Part shown: positions 10,284 through 22,303 of the stretch, piece by piece
Layout: each line of letters opens with the position of its first letter
Position numbering within the stretch: the first letter of the stretch is position 1
Source: Ptychodera flava
Lineage: Eukaryota > Hemichordata > Enteropneusta > Ptychoderidae
Length of the DNA stretch: 64,000 bases
Direction of reading: 5' to 3'
Assembly (NCBI RefSeq): GCF_041260155.1
Contig: NW_027248377.1
Location: 404,501-468,500, forward strand
Notes under the pieces: model-generated
Told to the model about the DNA's origin: nothing
Seen by the model: only the letters and a program-made list of their open reading frames with translations
Database searches by the model: none
Program-made: the position numbers and the translations under genes

Positions 10284-11479
10284 GTAAGATGTTATTGTTT
10301 ATAAAAATTGGCCATAGCATACAGTACAGAGTAATAATTTTGTGATATAAGCTATTACATAGTTATCTTGTTGTGTACATTTTTAGTGTTTTCACCAAGA
10401 CTTTCATACAATCAATGTTTTGGGAACCTAGTACCACTTCTGTTTTCCTTTATAGGATTGAATTCTTATATGATGGATACCCTTTAACATTACCTAGGAA
10501 ACTAGTGGGAAAATTTACTGGGGTGCAGACCTCAACAAAACTAGCTTTCTCTGAAATGCAAAGGGTCATCAGAAAGATAATGATCTATGCATTTTCATTA
10601 TATCCTGCATACATAGATCAATATTTTTGTTAGAATTTATGCAAAATTGATATGTAAGTATACTAAAATAAAATTTGAAGAATAATCTGTTTTCGTGCTA
10701 AGTAATACACAAACGTACAATTCAAAATTGTATACTGAATAGAAAGACCATATCAGCCAGCATTTGATCAGAAGTTTAACACATGGTGCAGAATATGTTT
10801 GAGGAAATTACCATTATTCAAGTCACTAACTAGTCCAGGATGAGACGATTATCAAATAATTCAATCATAGTGGCTTACAGGTGAAAATCTAATTTTAAAA
10901 GATGATATACATTCTTCATAGATCAATAGACTGTTACCTTTCAGATATGGCAGATGTTATGTTAGTAGTATTTTTGAAGTATTTCAATTCTAACAAATAG
11001 AGCCTTTGAAGGAAAGATGCAGTAAAATGTTATACATACACATAAACTACATACAAATGTAAATGCAACTTGAGATCAAACTTTATTGATTTTTCACTAT
11101 TTGGGATTTGTATGATTATCACAAGTTACTGTCCAATCCCCAAACCATGTTGAAATGTTCACTATTAGCATGTAAACTTGGTGTCTGTTTGAGTAAAATG
11201 TACTGTTATTGTTTACATTTGATTTCTAGTTTGAACCAGCATTCACAATCTGATATTGTTGTAAAAGATGTAAAGCTATAGATAGCCAACTCACAGTCCA
11301 TAGGGTCCAAATGAAGAAGGCTGCATATATAAACAAAATGTATCTGTGTTCACAAGAGCCCAGGGCCTGCTGAAATAACAGGGCATATCTTTTTCTGTAA
11401 AATTGTGCAAACAGATGATAGACTCTTTTTAAAAGCAAACTTAAATTTGTATCATTGATCATTCAATGCTTTATTTCAG
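10284..11479 (+). other. Host intron, nothing recognised
   Basis: AT-rich, with no coding signal I trust. The last 50 bases (from about 11430) match the intron before microexons 3 and 4. Confidence 0.5.
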
Positions 11480-11500
11480 GGTATGAAGAAGCACGGCAAG
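11480..11500 (+). CDS. Host gene microexon 2 (21 nt)
   Basis: A 21-nt exon between CTTTATTTCAG and GTAAGAGAATCC. Phase 0 gives GMKKHGK. The intron sequence on both sides (about 50 bases upstream, about 330 downstream) is nearly the same as around microexons 3 and 4, so the exon was multiplied together with its surroundings. Confidence 0.65.
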
Positions 11501-11825
11501 GTAAGAGAATCCCATCACTCTGAGGAGTGTCACATCAGAGAGTACATGTATCATCAACATCTGTAAATCTAAATTGTTATTCTCATTCAACCATGAAACC
11601 TGTGAAATGTGTTGTATGTCCGTGTAAGTTGTGTTGGTTTTCATGGCATTTGGTACAATTCAATATGTGTGACAGTGTGTACCCACTTTTAATGTAAGTA
11701 TTCATTAATTTACATGATACATGAAGCCTCAAAACATTCAAATTTTTAGGGATTGCAAGTAAGATACGCATGAATTTTGTCAAATCAGGATATACACTGA
11801 AATGCAGGTACACCTGATCACTATT

Positions 11826-12104
11826 GGGTGATTATGGCTTTGCTATAATCATTGTTAACGTCTGGGAGGACACGGGGAAAAGGGTTTAGACCTTGACATA
11901 TGTGGGTCACCATGCGCCACCTACTACCACTGGCTGGATGCACTTATGACGTAACCTTATCTACCAACTGCCCCCTTTACCGTTATCTAAACGATTTGCG
12001 TCACCCTCTCCACATCACTATCCATGCGCATATCAGTGTGAGCAAAGCTATAGCTCGTCCATTTCAACTTCTGCCACGCTCAAGTTCACACCACAAAATC
12101 CACC
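11826..12104 (+). repeat. DIRS copy 2, split direct repeat A1
   Basis: Starts GGGTGATTATGGC and is repeated at 14156-14428 with a few substitutions (for example CTGCCCCC against CTACCCCC). The gag ATG at 12105 follows directly. Confidence 0.88.
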
Positions 12105-13578
12105 ATGCCAAAAATGAAGAAGAGCAGGGGCCGCGCCCGAGCGGCCACCCGTACACCGACGAGGTCGAAGAGACGCCCAGCGCACCACGACGAACAGCTA
12201 CTCCAGCCAGTACCGATGGAAACCACACCAATCAACCCTGCCGGCGTCGTGCCGACTACAGCCACAGCGGCAGCCGACCCAGGCATACCAGACCACGTCG
12301 CCAAACTCATAGAAACCAGCATTGCAAGCGCCATTGACTCAATCCGACGCGAACTACGGCAACCAACTACCAACACTACCCCACCGCCCGACCTGCAAGT
12401 CCAGCCAACTGATACAGCCGTTGGTGCACTATCACCCGCTTCAGTCATCGTCGCAGGACCGACGACGCTCGCTGCTCCATCCTGCTCCGTGGTTACTCAA
12501 GTCCACCCAGGTAATCATCCCGCTAATCACGCTAATGGATATCAGCCCGCCATTACAGCTGCCCCACCCGACTCGACCACCGCTGCTGGCGCTACGCACA
12601 TCCGGGACTACCCTACCGATGGTGGCGCACCTCATAACAACAATCCGGGCAATATGGCTGCGCCCTACGTTCAACCCGTCCAGCGAGCTGGCCTCAACGC
12701 ACCGCCATGGCACCCACCTCCTAGAGCCGGGCCAACTGGCAAATCTCCTGCAGCAATACCCCCAGCCGACCTTAGTAACTACTGCCATATGTCGACCAAT
12801 CAACACTCAACGCCTTGGCTAACCTCGGTAAATTAATCGAACTTGGTGACTTGCATCCTGATCATCAGGCTGATGCCCTAGCTCCCAACTCAACCCAGGC
12901 TACCAAAACACAAGTAGCTTTCGATCCGGACAACCTGGGCGTAGCCACATTCACAACCAAGGTGAAGCGGAAAATTATCGACAACTTTGACACCTGGCTA
13001 CTGTGCTTCCTCGTCTTTTTCTCATATCGAACATTCTACTACCCACATCTAGCGATCCCCATGGCCACCTACCTTCGTTTCCTCGCCTCCAAAGCTGCCG
13101 CCTACAAGCTGGAGGCCTGGCTCTCGTACGACAAATTCTTCCGCCTGAACAGCCTGCCCGCTACCCAGACAGGGCCAACTGGAGCAAACCAAACCCAGAC
13201 CTCAATTTCCAGCACTTCATAAACCAGCCACACCTCCTGCGTCCTTCCTGCTTCGCCTGTGGCCAACATGGTCATTTGAAGACTGACTGCCCAAACCTAC
13301 GCAGCAGCGACACCAACCCATTCTACTGGGAAAACCCAGCGAACAAGAAACAGTATGACCAACCTCAGGTATGTCGATCGTTCAACCGAGGCTCATGCAA
13401 GACCCCCTGCCACTATGGCAGGCTACACAAGTGCTCTGTGTGTAACGCGACCGACCATAATGCTCTGCACCACCACCAAAGCAACTATCAAGAGACCCCT
13501 CAGCCCTTCCAAGGGAGCAACCAGCCACACAGTGACAATCGCAATGCTACAGCCGACAACGCCAATCAACCTCACTAA
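12105..13578 (+). pseudogene. DIRS copy 2 gag (two frameshifts)
   Basis: Starts MPKMKKSRGRARAATRT. It has the same Pro-rich region, FDPDN block and CCHC knuckle (CFACGQHGHLKTDC, about 13252) as copy 1, then a second Cys/His cluster (CRSFNRGSCKTPC). The frame changes near 12790 and near 13165. Unlike copy 1 there is no stop between the two zinc clusters (CAG at the place of the copy 1 TAG), so the ancestral gag contained both. Confidence 0.85.
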
Positions 13579-13775
13579 ACTCTCAGCTGGCCTGCACGAC
13601 CCGTATTAGTTGCCGGTTTAATTTGGGGGGCATAGCTTCTGCAGTGACGCCGCCACAACCACTGCCGAAGCCAGCCTACCTGACTGGCTCACAAAGACAC
13701 TGAGCAGATGGAGGAGCGACGCGTACCGATCTACATCAAGACACCACGGGAGACCCTCTACGTAACACTCGTACT
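13520..13775 (+). pseudogene. DIRS copy 2 pol remnant across a large internal deletion
   Basis: The pol frame opens with LQPTTPINLTKLS, matching copy 1, and stops after about 20 codons. At about 13624 the sequence jumps to the YR C-terminus (TTTAEASLPDWLTKTLSRWRSDAY), so about 2.3 kb of RT, RNase H and YR is lost. A B-like phrase (TTTAATTTGGGGGG, about 13616) sits exactly at the deletion join. Confidence 0.8.
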
Positions 13776-13989
13776 AAGGTACTCGCGGCTGGCTAACATT
13801 TGACACAGGACTCTGTTCTCGCTGGACAATTCCAATGATGGAATGGCCCTACACGAACTATAGAGACATGAAACACTAAGAACAATGAACATATACTATG
13901 AGACATTCCAGTGGCGCATGGTCACCAGGGGGGGGGGGGGGGGGGGCTGTGTTACTGCCGCACCGCAGTCATACATGCCCACGGTTTGG

Positions 13990-14155
13990 CCATAATTTGG
14001 GGGGTACTATCATGGGTCTGCTGTGGGCGGCCGGTAACAGAGCCCGGTACCGCCATCCAGGCCGCTATGACGCCTCGTCGCCCCTGCCATGGCAGTGCAT
14101 GCATAACCCCGGATTTCGGCCAAACACTTGTCTCCGTGTCATTCCTTTGCGTTAA
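13990..14155 (+). repeat. DIRS copy 2, split direct repeat B1
   Basis: Matches 14535-14716 (GGTCTGCTGTGGGCGGCCGG ... CATTCCTTTGCGTTAAT). A 20-base run of G (about 13927-13946) lies upstream. B1 lacks about 20 bases present in B2 near CACGTTGCCCGATGCACGG. Confidence 0.82.
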
Positions 14156-14428
14156 TGGGTGATTATGGCTTTGCTATAATCATTGTTAACGTCTGGGAGG
14201 ACACGGGGAAAAGGGTTTAGACCTTGACATATGTGGGTCACCATGCGCCACCTACTACCACTGGCTGGATGCACTTATGACGTAACCTTATCTACCAACT
14301 ACCCCCTTTACCGTTATCTAAACGATTTGCATCACCCTCTCCACGTCACTATCCATGCGCATATCAGTGTGAGCAAAGCTATAGCTCGTCCATTTCAACT
14401 TCTGCCACGCTCAAGTTCACACCACAAA
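14156..14428 (+). repeat. DIRS copy 2, split direct repeat A2
   Basis: A near-copy of 11826-12100 that abuts B1 and passes into an A-rich run. Confidence 0.85.
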
Positions 14429-14534
14429 AGAAAAAAAAAAAAATAAATAACTAAAGCCTCGCTGCAGACTAGCAGCTCACAATAAAAGATATTGTACGTC
14501 TATATACTGCTTACTTTATACAATAAAGTTCCAG

Positions 14535-14716
14535 GGGGGTACTGTCATGGGTCTGCTGTGGGCGGCCGGTAACACGTTGCCCGATGCACGGTACCCAGAG
14601 CCTGGTACCGCCATCCAGGCCGCTATGACGCCTCGTCGCCCCTGCCATGGCAGTGCATGCATAACCCCGGATTTCGGCCAAACACTTGTCTCCGTGTCAT
14701 TCCTTTGCGTTAATTT
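14535..14716 (+). repeat. DIRS copy 2, split direct repeat B2
   Basis: Right terminus, preceded by an AATAAA at about 14522. It ends GCGTTAAT before intron sequence resumes. Confidence 0.83.
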
Positions 14717-15136
14717 ACATTTTTTTTCAATCATATGCATACTTTGAAGTTTTAATTATCTTTCATTCTCAAACTCATTCTTCCATTATCAAATATTTGT
14801 ATCATCTATTTTTCTGTTATAAGGTTTTTCACAAGATGATAAAAAGTAACTAGCATTAAAACGTATTGATGAGGAGAAAATTCATAATCAACTGTTGCCA
14901 AGCCATTAAAAAGTTAATGAAAAGTTGTTATTAATGAGTACTGTTATGACAAATATTTGTAAGTCATCAAGTTTGGAACAATAATTTAGCTTGGCATGAT
15001 AAGGTGGAAGATGTCAGTTTGTTTCTGATGTTTAGGACAATTATTAGAGCTACAATATTGATTCGATAAGATAGCTTTAATTATTGTACCAAACTGAAAT
15101 TCAGAAAGTTGATTGTATCACACTCTCACTGTATTA
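14717..15136 (+). other. Host intron, continuation of microexon-2 unit
   Basis: Includes TAAGTCATCAAGTTTGGAA and GGTGGAAGATGTCAG, which recur at about 22592 and 22631 downstream of microexon 3. This shows that the duplicated intron unit continues on the far side of DIRS copy 2. Confidence 0.6.
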
Positions 15137-17236
15137 GTCCAGTCAATTAAGGGTTTAACCTAGGACTAATTGCAACAGAAATTATTTCTTCACCATGACC
15201 TTTGGAAAGGTCTCACTAATGACATATTAAAAGTATAGGAAAATATAAGGGGTGCAAATTGGTTAAATTTGCATATATTCAAATTAGCTATATATCGCCT
15301 TTAAAATGACTGCTATACTCACATTTTGGACATGTAAACTGAATTCATGTGACTTTTTTCATTGCAAGACAATTTAGTAAGGTTCAACAAGTTATTTTCT
15401 AAATGTCTTGAACAATAAAGATTATGCAAATTAAGTAATTTGCATATATTCGAAGTTTTTCCACTATTTCAGACAAAATGAATGTTTAAGCTCATATTTA
15501 TTTTTTTTTCTCAATGAAATTGTTAAGGTTTTGCAAGGTTGACCTAATTTGCATGCTAATTATTTTAATACAAAATGCATAATTTGCATAATTGACACAA
15601 ACGGTCTTCTGATTACAATAAGACTACAATAGCTTCCATTGACATTTTCTGGTTATTCAGAAATGCAATGAATAAAGGGAAGAGTTTCAGAGCATTACTA
15701 TTTAAATAAAGGGAATCAGAATTCTTTCTTTGGATATTCTTCTTTCTTTTACGACGATAAGGTTATTCATAAAAAATCATTGGACGTGTTCAATAATTTG
15801 ACATCAATTGTCATTTTCAGTCATTTTATCCTACAACATGTTCGATTGCAGTAAAATTTTTGAAGGAATATTTTATGCTTTTGGTCACTATCTTCAATGA
15901 CGATGGAAATATTCAGTTACTGATAAATGGTTCCCCACACTTAACAGTTGTGCCTGTGAATCATCTTTCTCATTATTAAACTATCATTAGTATAAATACG
16001 AACATCATTTGAATCACCATGATGGTAGTGGTGATGACAATTATTATGATGGTCATTATCATATCAAAATTTCTTCCTCTTCCTCTCTGTTTACATCTTC
16101 CTCTAGGTGGTTCATTTGTTTACAGCCAGAATCCTTTCGTTGACAACAGAAAGTCTAGATTTTGCTTTCTTCTGGGGTTATTCATGCTGCTGCAGTTCAT
16201 GGTAGAAACCATAAGTATGGGGAAGGGCAACTCAATGAAAAGATGTGAAGCATACGATGATATAATTGTACTGCGTATCATATCAGATCTTAGATGTGCA
16301 AGTATCACGCATGGGGCTGTTATGTAATGGACTTCCCATTTGCAGATTATTAGACTTTTGTATTATCACCAATAAGATCGATCACTTAAGGAATTGAGAG
16401 TCTGGCCAATCTGAGGTGAGACTTCCATAAGGTTCAAAATACAGGATAACCAATTTTATGATAATTTGATGTCCAAATTTGATATCCTAATTGATAAACT
16501 CGTTAATGCAAATCCCTTCACATTTTGGTTTTCTTGTTTCACGGTCATGAAAATTTGAAAGAGCAGCTAGACCATGTAACATTATGAAAAGTATCTAGAT
16601 TTGCATTTACCAGTGATTTAGATTATCATGATTCAGTCTACAGATTTTTTTCAGTTTTTCCTTAAATGCTATGGCTGTGCACGGTAAGATTAAACAGGAA
16701 ATCTATCTCTTCAGTCCATTATATGACTTTATATTAATTTTCAATTGTTGTCTTCAAGAAATTTCAAATTTTTGAGAAATGCAGTGTCCTTTGATTCTTG
16801 TTATGTCTTTCAGCTGATAAAGGAACAGTTTCCTTATCCATATTTCATGATAATTGGCAATATAGTCACAATTGTACCTCTACATCATCATGATCATTAT
16901 AATTTATTTATCATTATTATCATAAATTTCTGTATGTGGCATGAACAGGCAAGTGGCACACAGTCAAAAGTATATCTGATTCACCAGTGACCACACAACC
17001 TGGTCTTTAATTACATTTTACCAACACTTAATCTATATTAGTAATATGGGGTAAGGGTGAAAAGCATTTTGGTATGCATTAAGAAAATCCAAATCTTCCA
17101 GTAAGTTGCCAGTGTTATTGACATTATGCAAATTCTCTAGATAATTGAAATGAACTATACGAATAAATCATTGTTTATTTTTACAGGGCTTTTCATTCTG
17201 TAGGCCCTATTTGTATATAATCATTACAATGACTTA

Positions 17237-18876
17237 CAGCGAACGTCAAAATGAACCGGACACCAACTTTGATAAGCCCCTATCAATTTCCCTCGTAATC
17301 CTCCAATATCCCTTGGAAAACACTGAGGTACTTTGGTTAGTGTTGCCGATAAACAGGCCAATAAACATACAAGGCGCCTGCTGTGTTACTGCCATTCGAT
17401 CTCCCTTCTATTTCTGGCTCCCTTTCCGGAAGAAACCATTTTGAAGCCCAAAGTGGTTGACAAGAAATGAAATAAAGCATGCGATTTTAAGACCTTTAAT
17501 TGTAATAATAATTTCAAACTCGATTTTTCACAGAACTTGTTTTGCATTGTTACGTGCGTCGATCCTGTTATCGTGAAGTATTTCCCGTATGCAGTCATGT
17601 CACACGACATACTTTACCCAAATTGAATAGTAAATTCCATGAGCTTGCAAAGTAAACAACTGTCAGTGTGAGAGCCCATAAAATTAGAAACATTCACATG
17701 GAACGACTGAGATACAGCCAATTAGTATATCTAGTGAAAGACAATGTTGTTGTACTGAGTGAGGCCCTGATTTGACTCTCGGCGGCCGGTGAACTTCTAC
17801 TCATGGAAATGCCCAGTGCTACGGTATTTCATTATGACATCGTTCACAGTGCTGAGCAATGCATTTCTGTGTCGATAATGGTTTGGGAAACGCCTGTCAA
17901 CCATTTTTCTTTGATGCTCTTTCTTGCCTAAAATTCCATTGCAAGGCAAATCGATGTCGACAGAAAAAAAAATATGCTCACGATTTTATGAAGTGGCATA
18001 CCTTGATTACATCAGGGTCTCTCTATACAGGCCCTAATGCAGTGCACATACTGATTGACAACCATAGATAAGACAGCAAAACTCAGCCGAAATTTCCAAG
18101 ATTAACTGACACAGTGTTTTATATCGCTGTTTTAAATCAAACTGATTACACAATCTCTGGATACAGAAATGGTATTTTGGTGAAATTTCAGCAGCAAAAA
18201 ATCCCAAAACTTGACATGAGGATGTCATGTGCCGATCAACAGCACAGTGCACGTGTGAACTGGCATTTATTGACTCATGGACTGTAGAGTGTAGAGAAAC
18301 TGTCTATGATTGACTGCACGGAAAAGCAGTCTGCATCTTGTGAAAACAACAACATAGCAGTGAAAATTGTACTAGTCACCAGTAAAACTCTTCACAGATG
18401 AAAGGATAATTGCTTCAAACTAATAAACTTCATGTTCAGAGGATGAAAATTTACATTGCTGTGGTCCGTGAGTGAAAATAAACAATGGCGGACGTAACTG
18501 TGTAATGAACTATACTATTAAGGTGACGGGGGTGGGCAGGGTCAAAAGATCAAGAAAGTACTGGGAAAACGTGTCATTTTCCTAACGATACTGTCTCGGG
18601 ATCTCCAGCGTCCCATTGTTTTGTAATATATAACAAGTATGCCATGAGTTTCGTTGAATACACAGATATCAAACAGCCATAGCTGTAAACTGGCGCAAAA
18701 TGGTTTGATCCATGTAGAAGCTTGCATAGGGAGATCGAATGGAGATAGCACAGCAGGCGCAGTGTATGTTTACTGACCAAAGTACCTCGGTGTTTTCAAA
18801 GGGGTATTGGAAGATTGCCAGGGAAATTGATAGGGGCTTATCAAAGTTGATCTCCGGTTCATTTTGACGTTCGCTG
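17237..18876. mobile_element. 1.64-kb TIR element (TA target duplication), nested
   Basis: Inverted arms of about 165 bases (17237-17405 and 18722-18876) share CAGCGAACGTCAAAATGAAC, TTGATAAGCCCCTATCAATT, GCGCCTGCTGTG and GGGAGATCGAATGG. TA lies on both sides (17235-17236, 18877-18878), as for Tc1/mariner-type insertions. The short ORFs inside it (for example 17859-18071) show no recognisable domain. It is inserted inside the 6.75-kb element. Confidence 0.8.
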
Positions 18877-19249
18877 TAAAATACACAGAAAATAAATAAC
18901 CACATCAATTTCTTTGTACTGAGCAAAATGTTCATTCAAGTTATAAAATGGACATCTTTCGATGGGAAGAATTTAAAGTATTAAATAACTTAAACAAGTA
19001 GCGTCTCTTAATGTAACTTCTCATTTTACTGATAACATAATTAATTAAAATAAGTTGACCTCAATTTGAAAAATTAAAGAAAATTATTTTAATGGTTATC
19101 ATATAGGATTTATGCACATGAGGAATCGCTCAAAATTAGGTAAAATATATTTGGCAATGTTAGTAAAAACTTCCAATCTCTCTTTACGATATTGTAAAAC
19201 ATTTCAAGTTTCAATTATTACATTTAATACAGTGTAGGCATTTCCTATA

Positions 19250-21840
19250 AAATCTTTTAAAATTAGCCCTTTGTACAGTGTAGATTGTATTAGACTTTTA
19301 ATATACCTTTCTTGGACCTTTAAGTATTTAAGGTGAAGAAATAATTCATATTCCAATTAGAAAAAGGAAGTGACATGGTTGACTTATTGGACAAATGCAA
19401 ATTATAATTTTTTTATCTCTGTAAGATATATTTGAAAACATCCACTGAACTAAAAACAAAAAATGATGTTACATAGTCATTACAATGTCAGCTTATCTCT
19501 TAAATCACTTTCGTAAATAGATTATCAGCACCAGGTTTGTATAGCATCTATGACCCATTTAGCATTTGGGTAAATTAGCTGTCCTATGCACAACTTCATT
19601 AAATGCACTTTTCGCGATCCCTGGGATCGCCTTTGTTCTAGTCTGTAAGAGAATGATTGAGGTGTAAGAGCCTTTTGTTTTCCATTGAAATTGTAATCTA
19701 GTGGGTAAATTTTCTGATGAGAAAGTCTGGTGCCAACACAGGCCTTTAAACTTGCGATATGTAACTTCCATGACCCTACTAAAATTTAGTTCTAATGATC
19801 TCCGTTGTTTTTTAACATTATATATAGTCATTTATACTAAAGGTCAAAACAGGGAAAAGTAAAGTGGTAGGAGGGGCACATTGCAGTTATGTAAAATGAG
19901 GAATCTTAAATGATTTTATGCATTGCCTACAAACACAAAAAGTACATTAAATAATCAAATTGCTTGAATTAAATATCAATTTGCTGAATATATTTTTAAG
20001 AAATATATTAACAGCAACGATTTTGTTCCGTTTTCTAAGTTTTATATTTATTCAAATTATGCACTGTCTCCCCTCTTAATAGTCATTTTGTTTGTCATTC
20101 TCCACATTCAATACAGAGTGGAAACAAAAACTACTTGTTGTGTAGATTAAATATAATTTTTAAGTGAAATGCAGTGGCAGCTATACTTGATTTAGGCAAA
20201 TTAGGAATATTTCTCGGGCGATAAAATGTATTCAAAAATATTGCCTGGACAAAAAATTAAGATAAATGCATAAATTACTTAAACATGATGTCGCATTTTT
20301 CTCAATTCAATATGCATATTTCTTTTATCAGTGAATGTATTGCTCCCATTATCCGTTTATATCTATACATATTAGGTAATGTTAAGTATGTCATTCTAGG
20401 ACCTCTCTAAAATACACAAAGAAAAATCAAATTCTATTGCTGTCAGAAGTAGCTTATATAGTTACTAATTAGGGACATGCAAAGAAAAGCGAAGTGTTGT
20501 GGCGGCCATATTGGATTTTTGCAAATGAAGAATATTTCTATGACGACAAAATATTTAATCAACCTTGCCTGAATCAAACACAAGGCAAATAAGCCCAAAA
20601 TCCGCATATATCATGTTTAGCCGAATATTTTTAATAGCAACATTCTATCAGCACCTAGTTAATAACCATAATCTTTTTACATATATGCAAATTCGGCATT
20701 GTTTACATTTCTAGATTGTACGAGGCTTTTAGTATGTCATTGTAGGACTTCTCTGAAATACACAGTGTATAAATAATTCTATTGCTGTCAGACTTAGCTT
20801 AAAAATAGTTATTTATTGGGAAAAATACAAAGAAAAGTGAAGGTTGTGGAGGCCATATTGGATTTATACAAATTAGGAATATTTCTATGACGACTAGATA
20901 TTTCCATCAACATAACCTAAACCAAAAACAAGGCAAATAAGCCAAAAACCTGCATTACATATCATGTTTAGCCAATTATTTTTAGAAGAAACATTGTATC
21001 AGCACTAAGTTTGTACCCATAATCTTTTTACATCTATGCAAATTAGGCACTGTTTACAATTCTAGATTGTACGAGGCTTTTAGTATATTATTCTAGAACT
21101 TGTCTAAAATACAATGTGAAAAAATTATTCTATTGCTGTCAGTAGTAGCTTAAAAATAGTTATTAATTCGAGAAAAACTAAGAAAAGTGAAGTGTTGTGG
21201 CGGCCATATTGGATTTATGCAAATTAGGAATATTTCTATGACGACTACATATTTCCATCAACATAACCTAAACCAAAAACAAGGCAAATAAGCCAAAAAC
21301 CTGCATAACATATCATGTTTAGCCAATTATTTTTAGAAGAAACATTGTATCAGCACTAAGTTTGTACCCATAATCTTTTTACATCTATGCAAATTAGGCA
21401 CTGTTTACAATTCTAGATTGTTCTCGGCTTTTAGTATATTATTCTAGTACTTGTCTAAAATACAATGTGAAAAAATTATTCTATTGCTGTCAGTAGTAGC
21501 TTAAAAATAGTTATTAATTCGAGAAAAACTAAGAAAAGTGAAGTGTTGTGGCGGCCATATTGGATTTATGCAAATGAGGAATATTTCTATGACGACAAAA
21601 TATTTTCAACAACATTGCCTAGACCAAAAAGGAGGCAAATAAGCCAAAAAACCTGTATCAAAATCATGTTTAGCCACATATTTTAAGTAGAAACCATCTA
21701 TCAGCGACAATTGTATACCCTTGAGCCCCCTTTACATTTATGCAAATTAGGCACTGTTGCACCCCTTAGATTTTATTATACTTTTAGTATGTTATTTCTA
21801 GGACCTTTCCAAAATGCATGGTGAAGAAATAATTTCTGTT
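19250..21840. repeat. About 350-bp tandem array inside the 6.75-kb element
   Basis: The phrase GGCCATATTGGATTT recurs at 20504, 20851, 21202 and 21553 (spacing 347-351), along with ATGACGAC, AAGGCAAATAAGCC, ATCATGTTTAGCC and ATGCAAATTAGGCACTGTT. More diverged units are recognisable back to about 19250. Confidence 0.85.
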
Positions 21841-21889
21841 GCAATTAGTCCTAGGTTGACCCCTTTTTTGGCGTAGATTGACTGGACTA

Positions 21890-22282
21890 TATATGAATAT
21901 GAAATACATGTACAGTACTTTATTTACACATATTTCTGTAAATTTGAACTTGTTTATATTCTTAATGGACGAATAATCAATCAAATACAAGTATTATTCC
22001 AAACTCAAATTTCTGTCTACTCAACAGGCACATTGAGAAAGACAGGATATTACTTACAACTATATTAAAAATGACATTTCTTGAAGAAATTAGTCTGAAA
22101 TTTGTTGAGAACAGCAATCCTACTACAAAATTTACAAGAAACATTCATGTAAACTTGACGTCATTAGTGACTGTACAAAAGTATGCCATGATAAATCATT
22201 TCATTGAACATGATATTTGTTTGACAGTATATTAATATCAAAATTAAATTTGCATCATTGATCATTCAATGCTTTATTTCAG
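21890..22282 (+). other. Host intron before microexon 3
   Basis: No gene is seen. From about 22140 it matches the sequence before microexon 4 (for example ATGATAAATCATTTCATTG). Confidence 0.55.
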
Positions 22283-22303
22283 GGTATCAAGAAGCAGATA
22301 AAG
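22283..22303 (+). CDS. Host gene microexon 3 (21 nt)
   Basis: Between GCTTTATTTCAG and GTAAGAGAATCC. Phase 0 encodes GIKKQIK. It lies in the duplicated intron unit shared with microexons 2 and 4; differences among the three exons fall mostly outside the AAGAAGCA core. Confidence 0.65.

Larger units (their letters stand above)
11826..14716 (+). mobile_element. DIRS-order retrotransposon, copy 2 (internally deleted)
   Basis: Same family as 660-6219: A1 (about 11826-12104), gag, remnant of the YR end, B1 (about 13990-14155), A2 (about 14156-14428), A-rich spacer with AATAAA, B2 (about 14535-14716). The RT, RNase H and most of the YR are missing, so it can only move in trans. It lies in the intron after microexon 2; the interrupted intron duplication resumes at 14717. 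No target duplication is seen. The left junction reads CTATT then GGGTGATT, and the right reads GTTAAT then TTACAT. Confidence 0.9.
15137..21887. mobile_element. 6.75-kb TIR element flanked by TA, no transposase seen
   Basis: The ends are inverted copies: GTCCAGTCAAT near 15137 and its complement ending at 21887. Further in, the match AACCTAGGACTAATTGCAAC plus AGAAATTATTTCTTCACCATG extends the TIR to roughly 65 bases with an indel. A TA dinucleotide flanks both ends. The interior holds a nested 1.64-kb element and a 350-bp tandem array, but no ORF resembling a transposase, so it is probably non-autonomous. It could also be two linked subterminal repeats of a larger family. Confidence 0.7.
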
